DNA from: Pedobacter kyonggii
Lineage (GTDB): Bacteria > Bacteroidota > Bacteroidia > Sphingobacteriales > Sphingobacteriaceae
Length of the DNA stretch: 64,000 bases
Direction: 5' to 3'
NCBI RefSeq assembly: GCF_004310665.1
Contig: NZ_SIXF01000001.1
Coordinates: forward strand, 1-64,000
Both the position numbers and the translations under genes were made by a program. The notes beneath the pieces were generated by a model, which had not been told where the DNA came from, ran no database searches, and worked only from the letters and a program-made list of their open reading frames with translations. Below are positions 16,946 to 25,131 of the stretch, one piece after another (the stretch's first letter is position 1; every line of letters begins with the position of its first letter).

Positions 16946-19318
16946 GTGCAAAAACTATTTGTCTTTTTATTCTTTCTAATCAGTCCAGTATTTTTATTCG
17001 GCCAGCAACCTGCATCGAAGATTAAAATTATTTCTTATCAGCACATCGCAGGTGATATGAAAAAGAAAGCGACCTATCTGAATTTTGTTGTTTTTCAACA
17101 GGACAATGCAACTTTAAGCTGCGATAGCGCCGTATTTTATAGCGAACGGAACTATTTCGAAGCTTTTAAAAACGTTCATATCAACCAGCTTACAACAGAT
17201 ATTTATTCAGATCAACTGGAGTATGATGGGAATAAAAAACATGCACATTTAACCGGAAATGTGAAAATGATCGATCCAACCTCTGTATTAACTACAAATA
17301 TTTTAGATTATAACACACTTACCAAAATAGGAACTTACACCAGTGGTGGTAAAATAGTAAACAAAGATGTAACGCTAACAAGTAAAAACGGCTATTATTT
17401 TAGCGAAAGAAACGTAGCCTACTTTAAATATGATGTGGTAGTGGTTACGCCTCAATCGGTCATAAAGTCGGATACGATGAGTTACAATACTCAGGATAAA
17501 TGGACCTATTTTTATGGCCCTACCAATATTAAAGGCAAAGACGACAACCTATACACTGAAAATGGTCAGTATAATACCATGACAGAAGACGCCTTTTTTG
17601 GAAAGAAAAATCTTTATACACAAGGTACAAGATCATTGAAAGGTGATAGCTTGTATTATTATGGGAAGAAAGGCATTGGCAAGGCCGTAAAAAATATTGT
17701 TTTCTCTGATACAAAAGATAAAATGAAAATGTTCGGCGATTTAGGTTATTACTATAAACTGGATCAAAGGACATTGGTTACCCGAAACGCATATCTTGGC
17801 ATAGGCACGGAAGATTCCATAATGGTGAAGAATAAAAAAAAGCCAGATAGTTTATGGATGGGTGCCGATACTTTAGAAACACAGATGGTGCTACAAAAAA
17901 CCTTAAAGCTAATCCCTAAAATTTCAATTAAAGCCGATAATCAGGTTGGCGAAGATGATGAAGATACTGGTGAGAAAAAAGAAAAGACCGAAGCGAAGGA
18001 GAAACCAGAAAGCCAAAGTATACCAAAAGAAGATAGAAATAAGCGAAATACGGCAAAAATAAGCAGGGCTGACAGGAAGAAAAAGAATAAAGGCGATGCG
18101 GGAGCAGAAGATCCGCTTAACCTGAAGGATAAAAGTATCGATAGTTTAAAATCGAAAGTAGACTCACTTGGTAAAGGACTGCCCAAGCTTAATCTCGATA
18201 GTTTGCAGAAAAATAATCTTTTAAAGTACAAGGCCGATTCCATTATCAAAAACCTGCCTAAACTTAAAACGGATAGTTTACAAAAAAAGATCGTCGATAA
18301 AGCTGGTTCGATTGTGAAGGACATTCCAAAAACCAAAATCGATAGCCTGCAAAAAAAGATAACAAAGTCTGGCTCAAAAGATAGTTTAACAAAAGTTCTG
18401 GGAAACTTAAAACCAGGTGCATTAAAGCCTGATACCGCTAAATTTAACCCTGCTGACACAGTTCAAACCCGTATCATTAAGGCTTACCACGGCGTTAAGA
18501 TTTTTAAAACGAATATACAGGCCAAAACCGACAGCCTGTTTTACACCAGTGCCGATTCTACACTACGTTGCTACAGTAATCCGATCATCTGGTCGGAAGG
18601 CTCACAACAGGTTGGCGACACCATATTTGTTCAGTTCAAGAATAAAAAACTAAATAATTTACAGGCATTTAGAAATGCATTTTTAGTAAATACACCTAAA
18701 GATTCGTTAAGGTTTAACCAGATAAAAGGAAGGTTAATGACTGGGTTCTTTAAGGATGGAAAATTTAAGAACCTCTATGTAGATGGCAACGCCGAAAGTA
18801 TTTATTATACCCAGGATGATAGTACAAAGGTGTACAAAGAAATGAACCAAACCCTGAGTAGCAGGATAAAATTCATTTTTAAGGATAAGGAAAATGCGAT
18901 TGAGGAAATTGTTTATATTAAAGGAATAGAAGGGGCCTTAAATCCCGAAAATACAATTGCAAAAGATCATGTTCTAAAAGGATTTTCATGGAAACCTACC
19001 GAACGCCCAAAATCAAAAAAAGATGCCATTGGCTCATCTGGGAAACCGAAACCCAAAGCAAAGGCAAAAGCAGTTGCGGGTAAAACTGTAGCTGGTGCTA
19101 AAACCACAGCCCCCACAAATAAACCATCAACAACGGCACCTGCGGTTAAACCAAAAATCACATTGGGAAAAGATAGCTTAAATGTGGATAAGAAATTGCC
19201 ACAAACTAAACCAGCAGATACCACCAATTTTGGCATTAAACCCATTTTACCCAAAAAGGATTCTATACAAGTGAAAAAAGATTCGGCTCAGGTGAAAAAA
19301 GTAGTTGGTAAAATGTAG
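16946..19318 (+). CDS. OstA/LptA-like outer-envelope protein with Lys/Pro-rich repeats
   Basis: A 790-residue exported protein; the N-terminus is a signal peptide ending near VFLFGQQ. Residues about 30-330 resemble OstA/LptA beta-jellyroll repeats (FVVFQQDNATLSCDSAVFY, NYFEAFKNVHI, AHLTGNVKM, LTSKNGYYFSERNVAYF), as in Bacteroidota OstA-like proteins implicated in LPS transport. Residues about 335-480 are charged low complexity with repeated DSLQKK/DSLKSK units. A second jellyroll-like part follows (VKIFKTNIQAKTDSLFYTSAD), and the end is rich in Lys, Pro, Ala and Thr. A GTG start is used, since no ATG occurs before the leader. Confidence 0.85.
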   Translation: MQKLFVFLFFLISPVFLFGQQPASKIKIISYQHIAGDMKKKATYLNFVVFQQDNATLSCDSAVFYSERNYFEAFKNVHINQLTTDIYSDQLEYDGNKKHAHLTGNVKMIDPTSVLTTNILDYNTLTKIGTYTSGGKIVNKDVTLTSKNGYYFSERNVAYFKYDVVVVTPQSVIKSDTMSYNTQDKWTYFYGPTNIKGKDDNLYTENGQYNTMTEDAFFGKKNLYTQGTRSLKGDSLYYYGKKGIGKAVKNIVFSDTKDKMKMFGDLGYYYKLDQRTLVTRNAYLGIGTEDSIMVKNKKKPDSLWMGADTLETQMVLQKTLKLIPKISIKADNQVGEDDEDTGEKKEKTEAKEKPESQSIPKEDRNKRNTAKISRADRKKKNKGDAGAEDPLNLKDKSIDSLKSKVDSLGKGLPKLNLDSLQKNNLLKYKADSIIKNLPKLKTDSLQKKIVDKAGSIVKDIPKTKIDSLQKKITKSGSKDSLTKVLGNLKPGALKPDTAKFNPADTVQTRIIKAYHGVKIFKTNIQAKTDSLFYTSADSTLRCYSNPIIWSEGSQQVGDTIFVQFKNKKLNNLQAFRNAFLVNTPKDSLRFNQIKGRLMTGFFKDGKFKNLYVDGNAESIYYTQDDSTKVYKEMNQTLSSRIKFIFKDKENAIEEIVYIKGIEGALNPENTIAKDHVLKGFSWKPTERPKSKKDAIGSSGKPKPKAKAKAVAGKTVAGAKTTAPTNKPSTTAPAVKPKITLGKDSLNVDKKLPQTKPADTTNFGIKPILPKKDSIQVKKDSAQVKKVVGKM

Positions 19319-19355
19319 TTTTTGCTATTCACTAAATTAATGGTTAAATTTATTT

Positions 19356-19595
19356 ATGGATTTACAATCAGAAAAACTAATTGTACTTCAACAGATCATT
19401 AATTCGAATGATGAAAGCCTAATTAGAGATATTAAATCACTAATTACTACAAGAGACTTTGATTGGTTTGATGGATTGAATAGCAACCAATAAAATGACA
19501 TTATGGAAGGCATAAATCAACTCGATCGCGGCGAAAGTTTTAGCCATGAAGAGGCAAAAAAAGATTTAGCGTGTAATAGATATTATTTGGTCTAA
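19356..19595 (+). pseudogene. Decayed type II antitoxin (RelB/addiction-module type)
   Basis: From the ATG at 19356 the frame encodes 45 residues ending in FDWFDGLNSNQ and then hits TAA at 19491. The same frame continues as NDIMEGINQLDRGESFSHEEAKKDL to 19595. The two parts together look like a typical short addiction-module antitoxin, whose C-terminus is usually of the form IxxGlxQldrGegxSHEEa. A single substitution (CAA or AAA to TAA) explains the internal stop. It sits directly before a toxin relic. Confidence 0.75.
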
Positions 19596-19877
19596 AAAGG
19601 CTGGTGAGACTTTCCAAAAAAACATTGATTATCTAAAAGAAAATTGGACAGAAGTAGAAGTAAAAAAATTTATAACAAGGGTTTTTAGTTATCTCGAAAC
19701 ACTATCTGAAGAACCATTAATCTCAAGAAAAACTTATAAAACAAAGAATACGCACATAGGCGTGATCATACCGCACATATCAGTTGTGTACCGAATTAAA
19801 CTAAAAACAACACTTTAGAGATTGTAACCTTTATAGACAATCGACAAAGTGGCAAAAAGAAAAAAAGATTTTTATAA
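19573..19877 (+). pseudogene. Decayed RelE/ParE-type toxin
   Basis: In the +1 frame relative to the antitoxin, the sequence reads VIDIIWSKKAGETFQKNIDY, then KENWTEVEVKKFI and ISVVYRIKL, as in RelE/ParE toxins. The frame stops at 19816. A one-base shift near 19800-19806 restores NTLEIVTFIDNRQSGKKKK and a stop at 19875-19877. No ATG, GTG or TTG is in frame at the expected start. Loss of the start plus a frameshift indicate true decay rather than a single sequencing error. Confidence 0.75.
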
Positions 19878-19878
19878 C

Positions 19879-20454
19879 TCACCCCCTTTTCAAAAATTCC
19901 AACATCTTTTTAAGTGCGATAGCCCTATGGCTGATTTTATTCTTCTCTGCCATATCCATTTCAGCAAAAGTAATATCATAACCATCCGGCTGAAAAATAG
20001 GATCATAACCAAAGCCCTTCGAACCTGATATTTCTGTCCTGATGGTTCCCTCAATTAAACCTTCAAATATGTGGTTTTTACCATCTTGCATTAAGGAGAT
20101 TACCGTCTTAAACCTTGCTTTTCTGTTTGGGTTCCCCTCAAGTTTAGCTAAAACCAATTGAATATTTTCTAAACTATCCCTGCTTCCTGAATATCGGGCA
20201 GAATAAACTCCTGGTTCGTTATTCAAAGCATCTACCTCTAAACCGCTATCGTCGGCAAAACATTCTAAATTAAAATGTTCAACTACATAACTGCTTTTTA
20301 AAGTAGCATTTCCTTCAAAGGTATCTGCAGTTTCAGGAATATCAACTAAACAACCAATATCTTCCAGATTCAGCACCTCATATTTACCTTCAAGCGCTGA
20401 ACGTATTTCTTCTGTTTTATGTTGATTATTAGTAGCAAATACAAGTTTTTTCAT
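19879..20454 (-). CDS. rdgB: XTP/dITP diphosphatase (HAM1/RdgB family)
   Basis: Removes non-canonical purine nucleotides (XTP, dITP, ITP) by pyrophosphohydrolysis, so limiting their incorporation into DNA. The 191-residue protein has the HAM1 signatures LVFATNNQHKTEEIRSAL at 3-20, FADDSGLEVDALNNEPGVYSARYSG, and GFGYDPIFQP with SHRAIALKKM at the C-terminus. Length is normal. The ATG start is fixed by the N-terminal motif. A GGGTGTA heptamer array begins 9 nt upstream of the ATG, and the gene ends next to the toxin relic. Confidence 0.95.
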   Translation of the reverse strand: MKKLVFATNNQHKTEEIRSALEGKYEVLNLEDIGCLVDIPETADTFEGNATLKSSYVVEHFNLECFADDSGLEVDALNNEPGVYSARYSGSRDSLENIQLVLAKLEGNPNRKARFKTVISLMQDGKNHIFEGLIEGTIRTEISGSKGFGYDPIFQPDGYDITFAEMDMAEKNKISHRAIALKKMLEFLKRG

Positions 20455-20462
20455 TGTAAAAA

Positions 20463-20497
20463 GGGTGAAGGGTGTAGGGTGTAGGGTGTAGGGTTTG
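20463..20497. repeat. GGGTGTA heptamer array
   Basis: Five heptamers in a row: GGGTGAA, three GGGTGTA, then GGGTTTG. The array lies between rdgB and the next upstream gene, close to the rdgB start codon, like the GGGTTTA array at 7248-7290. Confidence 0.85.
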
Positions 20498-20525
20498 AAA
20501 GATTAACTGTTTCTTTGTTACCGAC

Positions 20526-21179
20526 TTATTTAATTTTTTGAAGATGCCCCCAAAGTGTTTTTTTAGCGGTTAAATCGCTATCCAGATAATGGAGGTTAGG
20601 GGCAAATATAATCCTGGTGGTTTCGTGAATGATGATTTCGTTCTGCCAGGTAAGGTTTAGCTTCAAGTCGGCAATCTCTACCCCAAAAGATAACATAATG
20701 GCAGGTTTAAAAAACCGGTGCAGCTCTACATAGTCAGTTCCACTATAATTTGCATAATTTAAAATGGCAAAATCAGGTGTCCCTAAATCTACGGCTTTAA
20801 CAATTTTCCGCAACAGTTCCCTGCCCTGCTCGGTACTTACGTCATGCTCATTATCGTTAACCAAAATCAGCACTGATTTTTTATTCCCTCCCAAAAATTT
20901 AAATGTTTTTTCTGGTGCTGGTTCGGCCACAATATGCGGAATTTCAGGACCTTGCGTATAAATTTTAGGTACATTTGTAGGATTAATACCAGGAATTTGT
21001 GCTGTTTCTGGTTTTAAAACAGGTTCTTTTGCTTCAGTAACAGAAACATTTTCGGCAGCAAAAACTGGCTCTGGATTACGTAAAGGCAGAATTTCTACGC
21101 TTTCATCCTTTACCAAAAAAACCTCTTCAGTAAAAAATAAACGTAAAGCATTCGCATTGTTGGTAACCTGGTTTTCCAT
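20526..21179 (-). CDS. Uncharacterised protein, possible UDG-fold (DNA polymerase III psi-like) domain
   Basis: A 217-residue protein of three parts: a short N-terminal segment (ALRLFFTEEVFLVKDE), a Pro/Glu-rich linker (about 35-100) and a C-terminal domain (about 100-217). The C-terminal domain has ELLRKIVKAVDL, PAIMLSFGVEI and the terminal block IIFAPNLHYLDSD, then KKTLWGHLQKI. That last block resembles the end of uracil-DNA-glycosylase-fold proteins (HPS..L, then KR..W..L), and HolD/psi subunits share this fold. Catalytic residues of true glycosylases are not evident. It lies upstream of rdgB on the same strand. The assignment is an inference. Confidence 0.55.
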   Translation of the reverse strand: MENQVTNNANALRLFFTEEVFLVKDESVEILPLRNPEPVFAAENVSVTEAKEPVLKPETAQIPGINPTNVPKIYTQGPEIPHIVAEPAPEKTFKFLGGNKKSVLILVNDNEHDVSTEQGRELLRKIVKAVDLGTPDFAILNYANYSGTDYVELHRFFKPAIMLSFGVEIADLKLNLTWQNEIIIHETTRIIFAPNLHYLDSDLTAKKTLWGHLQKIK

Positions 21180-21283
21180 TCGTATTTTTGTTGGATAATA
21201 ATTTCTGTTAAAATTAGTTAAATATCTTATAATAGCGTCGCTAATTGTTACTTTTATCCCTTAAAATTTATAGAGTTCTCTGC

Positions 21284-21871
21284 GTGAGGAAAGCTTATTG
21301 CTTATTTGTTTTCAGCTTTATTTATAGCATTTCGTTTGCACAAAACGTGGCTGTGGTAAACGGTAAATCAATAAGTACCAAAGAATTTATGTGGGCATAC
21401 AAAAAAAGCCATAACGGAAACGTTAGTGCGGCTTACGATACTTTACAAGCATATTTAAACTTGTATATAAATTTTAAGCTTAAAGTTTTAGATGCCCGGG
21501 AAATGGGATTGGACAAAAATGCCAGTTACCAGGAAGAAATCAAAACTTATGAAGACGCATTAACCACCCATAAAAAAGTTGGGGTCAGCAATAAAGACCG
21601 CGATTTTTTATTGAATGAATACCGCGAAGGTGTTTTAATGTTCAATGTTTCGGAACAAAAAATATGGAACAAGGCACAGGAAGACGAGCAGGCGATAAAT
21701 GAATTTTACACAAAAAGCCAACAAAAGTATAATAAACCCTTAAGCGAGGTTAGAGGAGAGGTAATTGCCGATTATCAACTAAGTTTAGAAGAAAAATGGC
21801 TAAAAAGCCTAAAGCAAAAATATCAGATTAAGATTAACGAAAATGAGCTTAAAAAGCTCGCCAAATTATAG
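21284..21871 (+). CDS. SurA-N-like periplasmic chaperone without PPIase domain
   Basis: A 195-residue exported protein: signal peptide RKAYCLFVFSFIYSISFAQ, then NVAVVNGKSISTKEFMWAYK, the usual N-terminal motif of SurA/PpiD chaperones. The remainder is helical and charged, ending LKQKYQIKINENELKKLAKL as in the C-terminal helix of SurA-like proteins. No parvulin domain is present. I use the GTG at 21284 because it places the signal peptide at the N-terminus; a TTG at 21245 adds 13 residues. It is followed 54 nt later by the full SurA gene, so the two probably work together in outer membrane protein folding. Confidence 0.72.
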   Translation: MRKAYCLFVFSFIYSISFAQNVAVVNGKSISTKEFMWAYKKSHNGNVSAAYDTLQAYLNLYINFKLKVLDAREMGLDKNASYQEEIKTYEDALTTHKKVGVSNKDRDFLLNEYREGVLMFNVSEQKIWNKAQEDEQAINEFYTKSQQKYNKPLSEVRGEVIADYQLSLEEKWLKSLKQKYQIKINENELKKLAKL

Positions 21872-21925
21872 CCAACCTGATTTTTTTGACCATAAGTATT
21901 AAATTTGCAAAATATAACAAATAGA

Positions 21926-23284
21926 ATGAAGAAAGTTTTTTTAGTAGCAACCGCTTTAATTTGCCTGTTTTTAAACAGTTTCGCTCAAAAGCATACTGTA
22001 GATAAAGTTGCTGCTGTTGTAGGAAATAATATTATCCTGCTATCAGATTTAAACCAACAATACACTCAATATCTTTATCAGGGAAACCAACCCAATAATG
22101 ATATTAAATGTAAAATATTACAACAAACCTTAACCCAAAAATTACTTAAACAACAGGCTGAGATTGATTCGGTAATGGTTGAAGATGCTTCAGTTGATGA
22201 TGAAGTAAACAAGCGTATGCGTTATAGTATGCAACGTGCAGGCGGCCAGGAGCGTTTAGAGCAGTTTTTAAATAAATCGGTATTACAGTACAAAGATGAA
22301 ATCAGACCATCAGTAAAAGATGAATTGATTGCACAGAAAATGCAACAAAAAATCACCGAAAACATTAATGTTACGCCAATGGAGGTTGAAAAATATTTCA
22401 AATCTTTAGGTGATAGCGTTCCTGAATTTAATACCGAGGTTGAAGTTGGTGAGGTGATTTTAAACCCTCAGTTAACCAGAGCAGAAAAACAGAAATTCCG
22501 CGATAAAATTGAAGCCCTTCGTTTAAGGGTTAAAAGTGGCGAGGATATGGGCGTGTTAGCTAAAACCTATTCTGAAGACCCAGGTTCTGCTGCCGATGGT
22601 GGTGATTATGGTTTTATCGACAGAAATACCATGGTTAAAGAATTTACTGCCTGGGCATTTAAACTGAAAGCTGGAGAAATTTCACCAGTATTCGAAACAG
22701 ATTATGGTTTCCACTTTTTACAGGTTTTAGAACGTAGAGGCGAGCAGGTACACGTTAGACATATTTTAATTATGCCTAAAACTACGCCAGAAAGTTTAAC
22801 ACGTTTAAAATTGCATGCAGATAGTATTTATAACAATATTATGGGTAAAAAATTAAGTTTCGCTGCTGCTGCAAATCTTTATTCAGATAATAAAGAAAGT
22901 AAATACAATGGTGGTATGATGCTTAATGCCGAAAATGTTCAGGCAAGAAGTACCTTTATTCCGGTTGATAAATTAGATCCATCTGTGTTTTTGGTAATCG
23001 ATAGCATGAAAATTGGCGGTATTTCTAAACCTGATTTATTTACCGCTCCTGATGGAAAACAAGGTTACCGTATTTTATATTTAAAATCTAAAATACCACC
23101 ACACAAAGCAAACTTAGCTCAAGATTTTCCAAAAATCAGAGATGCGGCACAAAGTGATAAAATTAATCGTACTTTAAGCGAATGGTTTGAAAAACGTCGC
23201 GAAAGCACTTACATTAAAATCGATGACGAATTTAATACCTGTGATGAATTAAAAATTTGGACTAAAACCACAGCCGCAAAATAA
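21926..23284 (+). CDS. surA: Periplasmic chaperone and peptidyl-prolyl isomerase
   Basis: A 452-residue SurA-type foldase for outer membrane proteins. The signal peptide MKKVFLVATALICLFLNSFA is followed by the SurA N domain (VDKVAAVVGNNIILLSDLN). There are two parvulin domains: the first contains GVLAKTYSEDPGSAADGGDY and FHFLQVLERRG, the second begins VRHILIMPK and is more diverged (SFAAAANLYSDNKESKYNGG). The ATG at 21926 starts the signal peptide; a TAAATTTG box lies at 21900-21907, 18 nt before it. moxR follows after 5 nt. Confidence 0.92.
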   Translation: MKKVFLVATALICLFLNSFAQKHTVDKVAAVVGNNIILLSDLNQQYTQYLYQGNQPNNDIKCKILQQTLTQKLLKQQAEIDSVMVEDASVDDEVNKRMRYSMQRAGGQERLEQFLNKSVLQYKDEIRPSVKDELIAQKMQQKITENINVTPMEVEKYFKSLGDSVPEFNTEVEVGEVILNPQLTRAEKQKFRDKIEALRLRVKSGEDMGVLAKTYSEDPGSAADGGDYGFIDRNTMVKEFTAWAFKLKAGEISPVFETDYGFHFLQVLERRGEQVHVRHILIMPKTTPESLTRLKLHADSIYNNIMGKKLSFAAAANLYSDNKESKYNGGMMLNAENVQARSTFIPVDKLDPSVFLVIDSMKIGGISKPDLFTAPDGKQGYRILYLKSKIPPHKANLAQDFPKIRDAAQSDKINRTLSEWFEKRRESTYIKIDDEFNTCDELKIWTKTTAAK

Positions 23285-23289
23285 CACCA

Positions 23290-24252
23290 ATGCAGTATAA
23301 GAACGAAGTAGAAGCTGTTGATGCACTTCATCAATCTTTCAACAACATTAAAGCCGAAATAAGCAAAGTAGTAGTTGGACAAGATGACATCATAAAATCT
23401 GTTTTAATCGCCATTTTTAGTAACGGACACTGTCTGTTGGTTGGCGTACCTGGATTAGCCAAAACTTTACTTGTACAAACGGTAGCTTCTGTTTTAGATC
23501 TCGATTTTAACCGCATCCAGTTTACTCCCGATTTAATGCCAAGCGATATTATTGGCGCAGAGATTTTAGGAGAAGACAGGCACTTTAAATTTATAAAAGG
23601 GCCTGTTTTTTCTAATATTATCCTCGCTGATGAGATTAACCGTACACCGCCAAAAACCCAGGCTGCCTTATTAGAAGCTATGCAAGAGAAATCGGTTACC
23701 GCAGCTGGACAAACCCATATTTTGCCAAAACCGTTTTTCGTTTTGGCCACACAAAATCCCATTGAGCAAGAAGGCACTTACCCCCTACCCGAAGCTCAGT
23801 TAGATCGTTTCATGTTTAATATTCAATTAAACTACCCTGCCTTTGCAGATGAATTGAACATCGTTAGAAACACCACAAGCAACAAAACCGTTCAACTGCA
23901 GAAAATTATCCATGCAGATGACATCCAATATTTCCAGAAACTGATCCGCGATATTCCAATTACCGATAATGTTTTGGAATATGCCGTAAAACTGGCTGCT
24001 AAAACCCGTCCCAACAGCGAGTTTGCTACTGATGCAGTTAATAAATACATCAGCTGGGGTGCTGGTCCGCGTGCCTCGCAGTTTTTAGTGTTAGGCGCAA
24101 AATGCCATGCCGCCATAACGGGAAAATACTCACCAGATATTGAAGATGTTAAAGCTGTAGCCGAACCTATTTTACGTCACCGCATTGTGCGTAATTACCG
24201 TGCAGAAGCTGAAGGCTTATCAATCGAGAAAATCATTAAAGATTTATTATAG
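23290..24252 (+). CDS. MoxR family AAA+ ATPase
   Basis: A 320-residue MoxR-type AAA+ ATPase. Walker A is GVPGLAKT (about residues 55-62), Walker B IILADEINRTPPKTQAALLEAMQE, sensor 1 region VLATQNPIEQEGTYPLPEAQLDRFMF, and a C-terminal lid with GAGPRASQFLVLGAKCHA. MoxR proteins assist maturation of protein complexes, usually with a DUF58/VWA partner encoded next door. Here the next genes are an HD hydrolase and a DinB-like protein instead, so the usual partner is absent from this window. It sits 5 nt after surA and is probably cotranscribed. Confidence 0.93.
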   Translation: MQYKNEVEAVDALHQSFNNIKAEISKVVVGQDDIIKSVLIAIFSNGHCLLVGVPGLAKTLLVQTVASVLDLDFNRIQFTPDLMPSDIIGAEILGEDRHFKFIKGPVFSNIILADEINRTPPKTQAALLEAMQEKSVTAAGQTHILPKPFFVLATQNPIEQEGTYPLPEAQLDRFMFNIQLNYPAFADELNIVRNTTSNKTVQLQKIIHADDIQYFQKLIRDIPITDNVLEYAVKLAAKTRPNSEFATDAVNKYISWGAGPRASQFLVLGAKCHAAITGKYSPDIEDVKAVAEPILRHRIVRNYRAEAEGLSIEKIIKDLL

Positions 24253-24339
24253 TAGCATTAAGCTAATCTGAATTGCTATTCCACCTGTGAGCCAGAATTT
24301 TTAACTTCTATTAGTGGATTACAAATTTACAATACAGCA

Positions 24340-24398
24340 GGTCGAGATTACAAATCTCGACCAACAGAATCCATAGCAAGGTCGAGACTACAAATTCC
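24340..24398. repeat. REP-like palindrome pair (GGTCGAGATT type)
   Basis: GGTCGAGATT-ACA-AATCTCGACC (24340-24362) is a perfect 10-bp stem with a 3-nt loop. A degenerate second copy starts GGTCGAGACTACAAATTCC at 24380. This is the same family as 472-494. A weaker relic (GGGATTTAAAATTCCGACC) lies at about 25082-25100. Confidence 0.75.
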
Positions 24399-24460
24399 TA
24401 TCAACGGGAAATTCAACTCTAATTTGTATCTTGTGTATCGATACTATTTTGCAAAACCTA

Positions 24461-25078
24461 GTGCTAAAAGATACATTCATTAATCTCTTAACAAATTATA
24501 CGGATAGCGACCGTACAATAGCCGAATTTTGGGCTGAGATTGAGAAAAAGTACACTCATAAAAAAAGACATTATCACACACTTTCACATCTAGACAACTT
24601 GTTGACACAACTTACCGAAGTAAAAGCTAACATTGAAAGTTGGGAAAGTGTTCTATTTACTATGTTCTATCATGACATTATTTATAATGCGTTAAAAACG
24701 GACAATGAAGAGAAAAGTGCCGAACTTGCCCAGAAGAGAATGTCTCAGATTTCAGTTCCCGATTACATTATCAATAACTGCAAAACCCAAATAATAGCCA
24801 CTAAAAAACACCTTACTTATCCGGAATCAGATACAAATTATTTTACTGATGCAGATCTTTCGATATTAGGCCAGAGCTTAGAAAGCTATACTGCTTATTC
24901 GCAAAACGTAAGAAAAGAATATTCAGTTTATCCAGATCTCATTTATAATCCAGGACGAAAAAAGGTTCTGGAACATTTCATAAAAATGGACCGGATTTTT
25001 AAAACTGATTATTTTTATCTCAAATTTGAAAGCCAGGCAAAATCAAATTTACAGCTCGAGTTAGAACAACTTGGTTAG
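24461..25078 (+). CDS. HD-domain phosphohydrolase-like protein
   Basis: A 205-residue predicted metal-dependent HD-superfamily hydrolase. The histidine-rich motif RHYHTLSHLDNLL and the HD pair in FYHDIIYN are visible, followed by ADLSILG with the distal aspartate and YNPGRKKVLEHF at the C-terminus. This is the family often mislabelled after an NMDA-receptor subunit; the true substrate is unknown. I start at GTG 24461 (VLKDTFINLL), since homologues usually begin just before this helix; a TTG at 24431 would add ten residues. Confidence 0.78.
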   Translation: MLKDTFINLLTNYTDSDRTIAEFWAEIEKKYTHKKRHYHTLSHLDNLLTQLTEVKANIESWESVLFTMFYHDIIYNALKTDNEEKSAELAQKRMSQISVPDYIINNCKTQIIATKKHLTYPESDTNYFTDADLSILGQSLESYTAYSQNVRKEYSVYPDLIYNPGRKKVLEHFIKMDRIFKTDYFYLKFESQAKSNLQLELEQLG

Positions 25079-25131
25079 TAGGGATTTAAAATTCCGACCA
25101 ACAATCCACAACAAACAATTATATTTGATTT

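Noticed and set aside
17941-18459. 172-codon minus-strand frame inside the OstA-like gene
   Set aside because: It mirrors the Lys/Ser-rich low-complexity region and has no recognisable domain.
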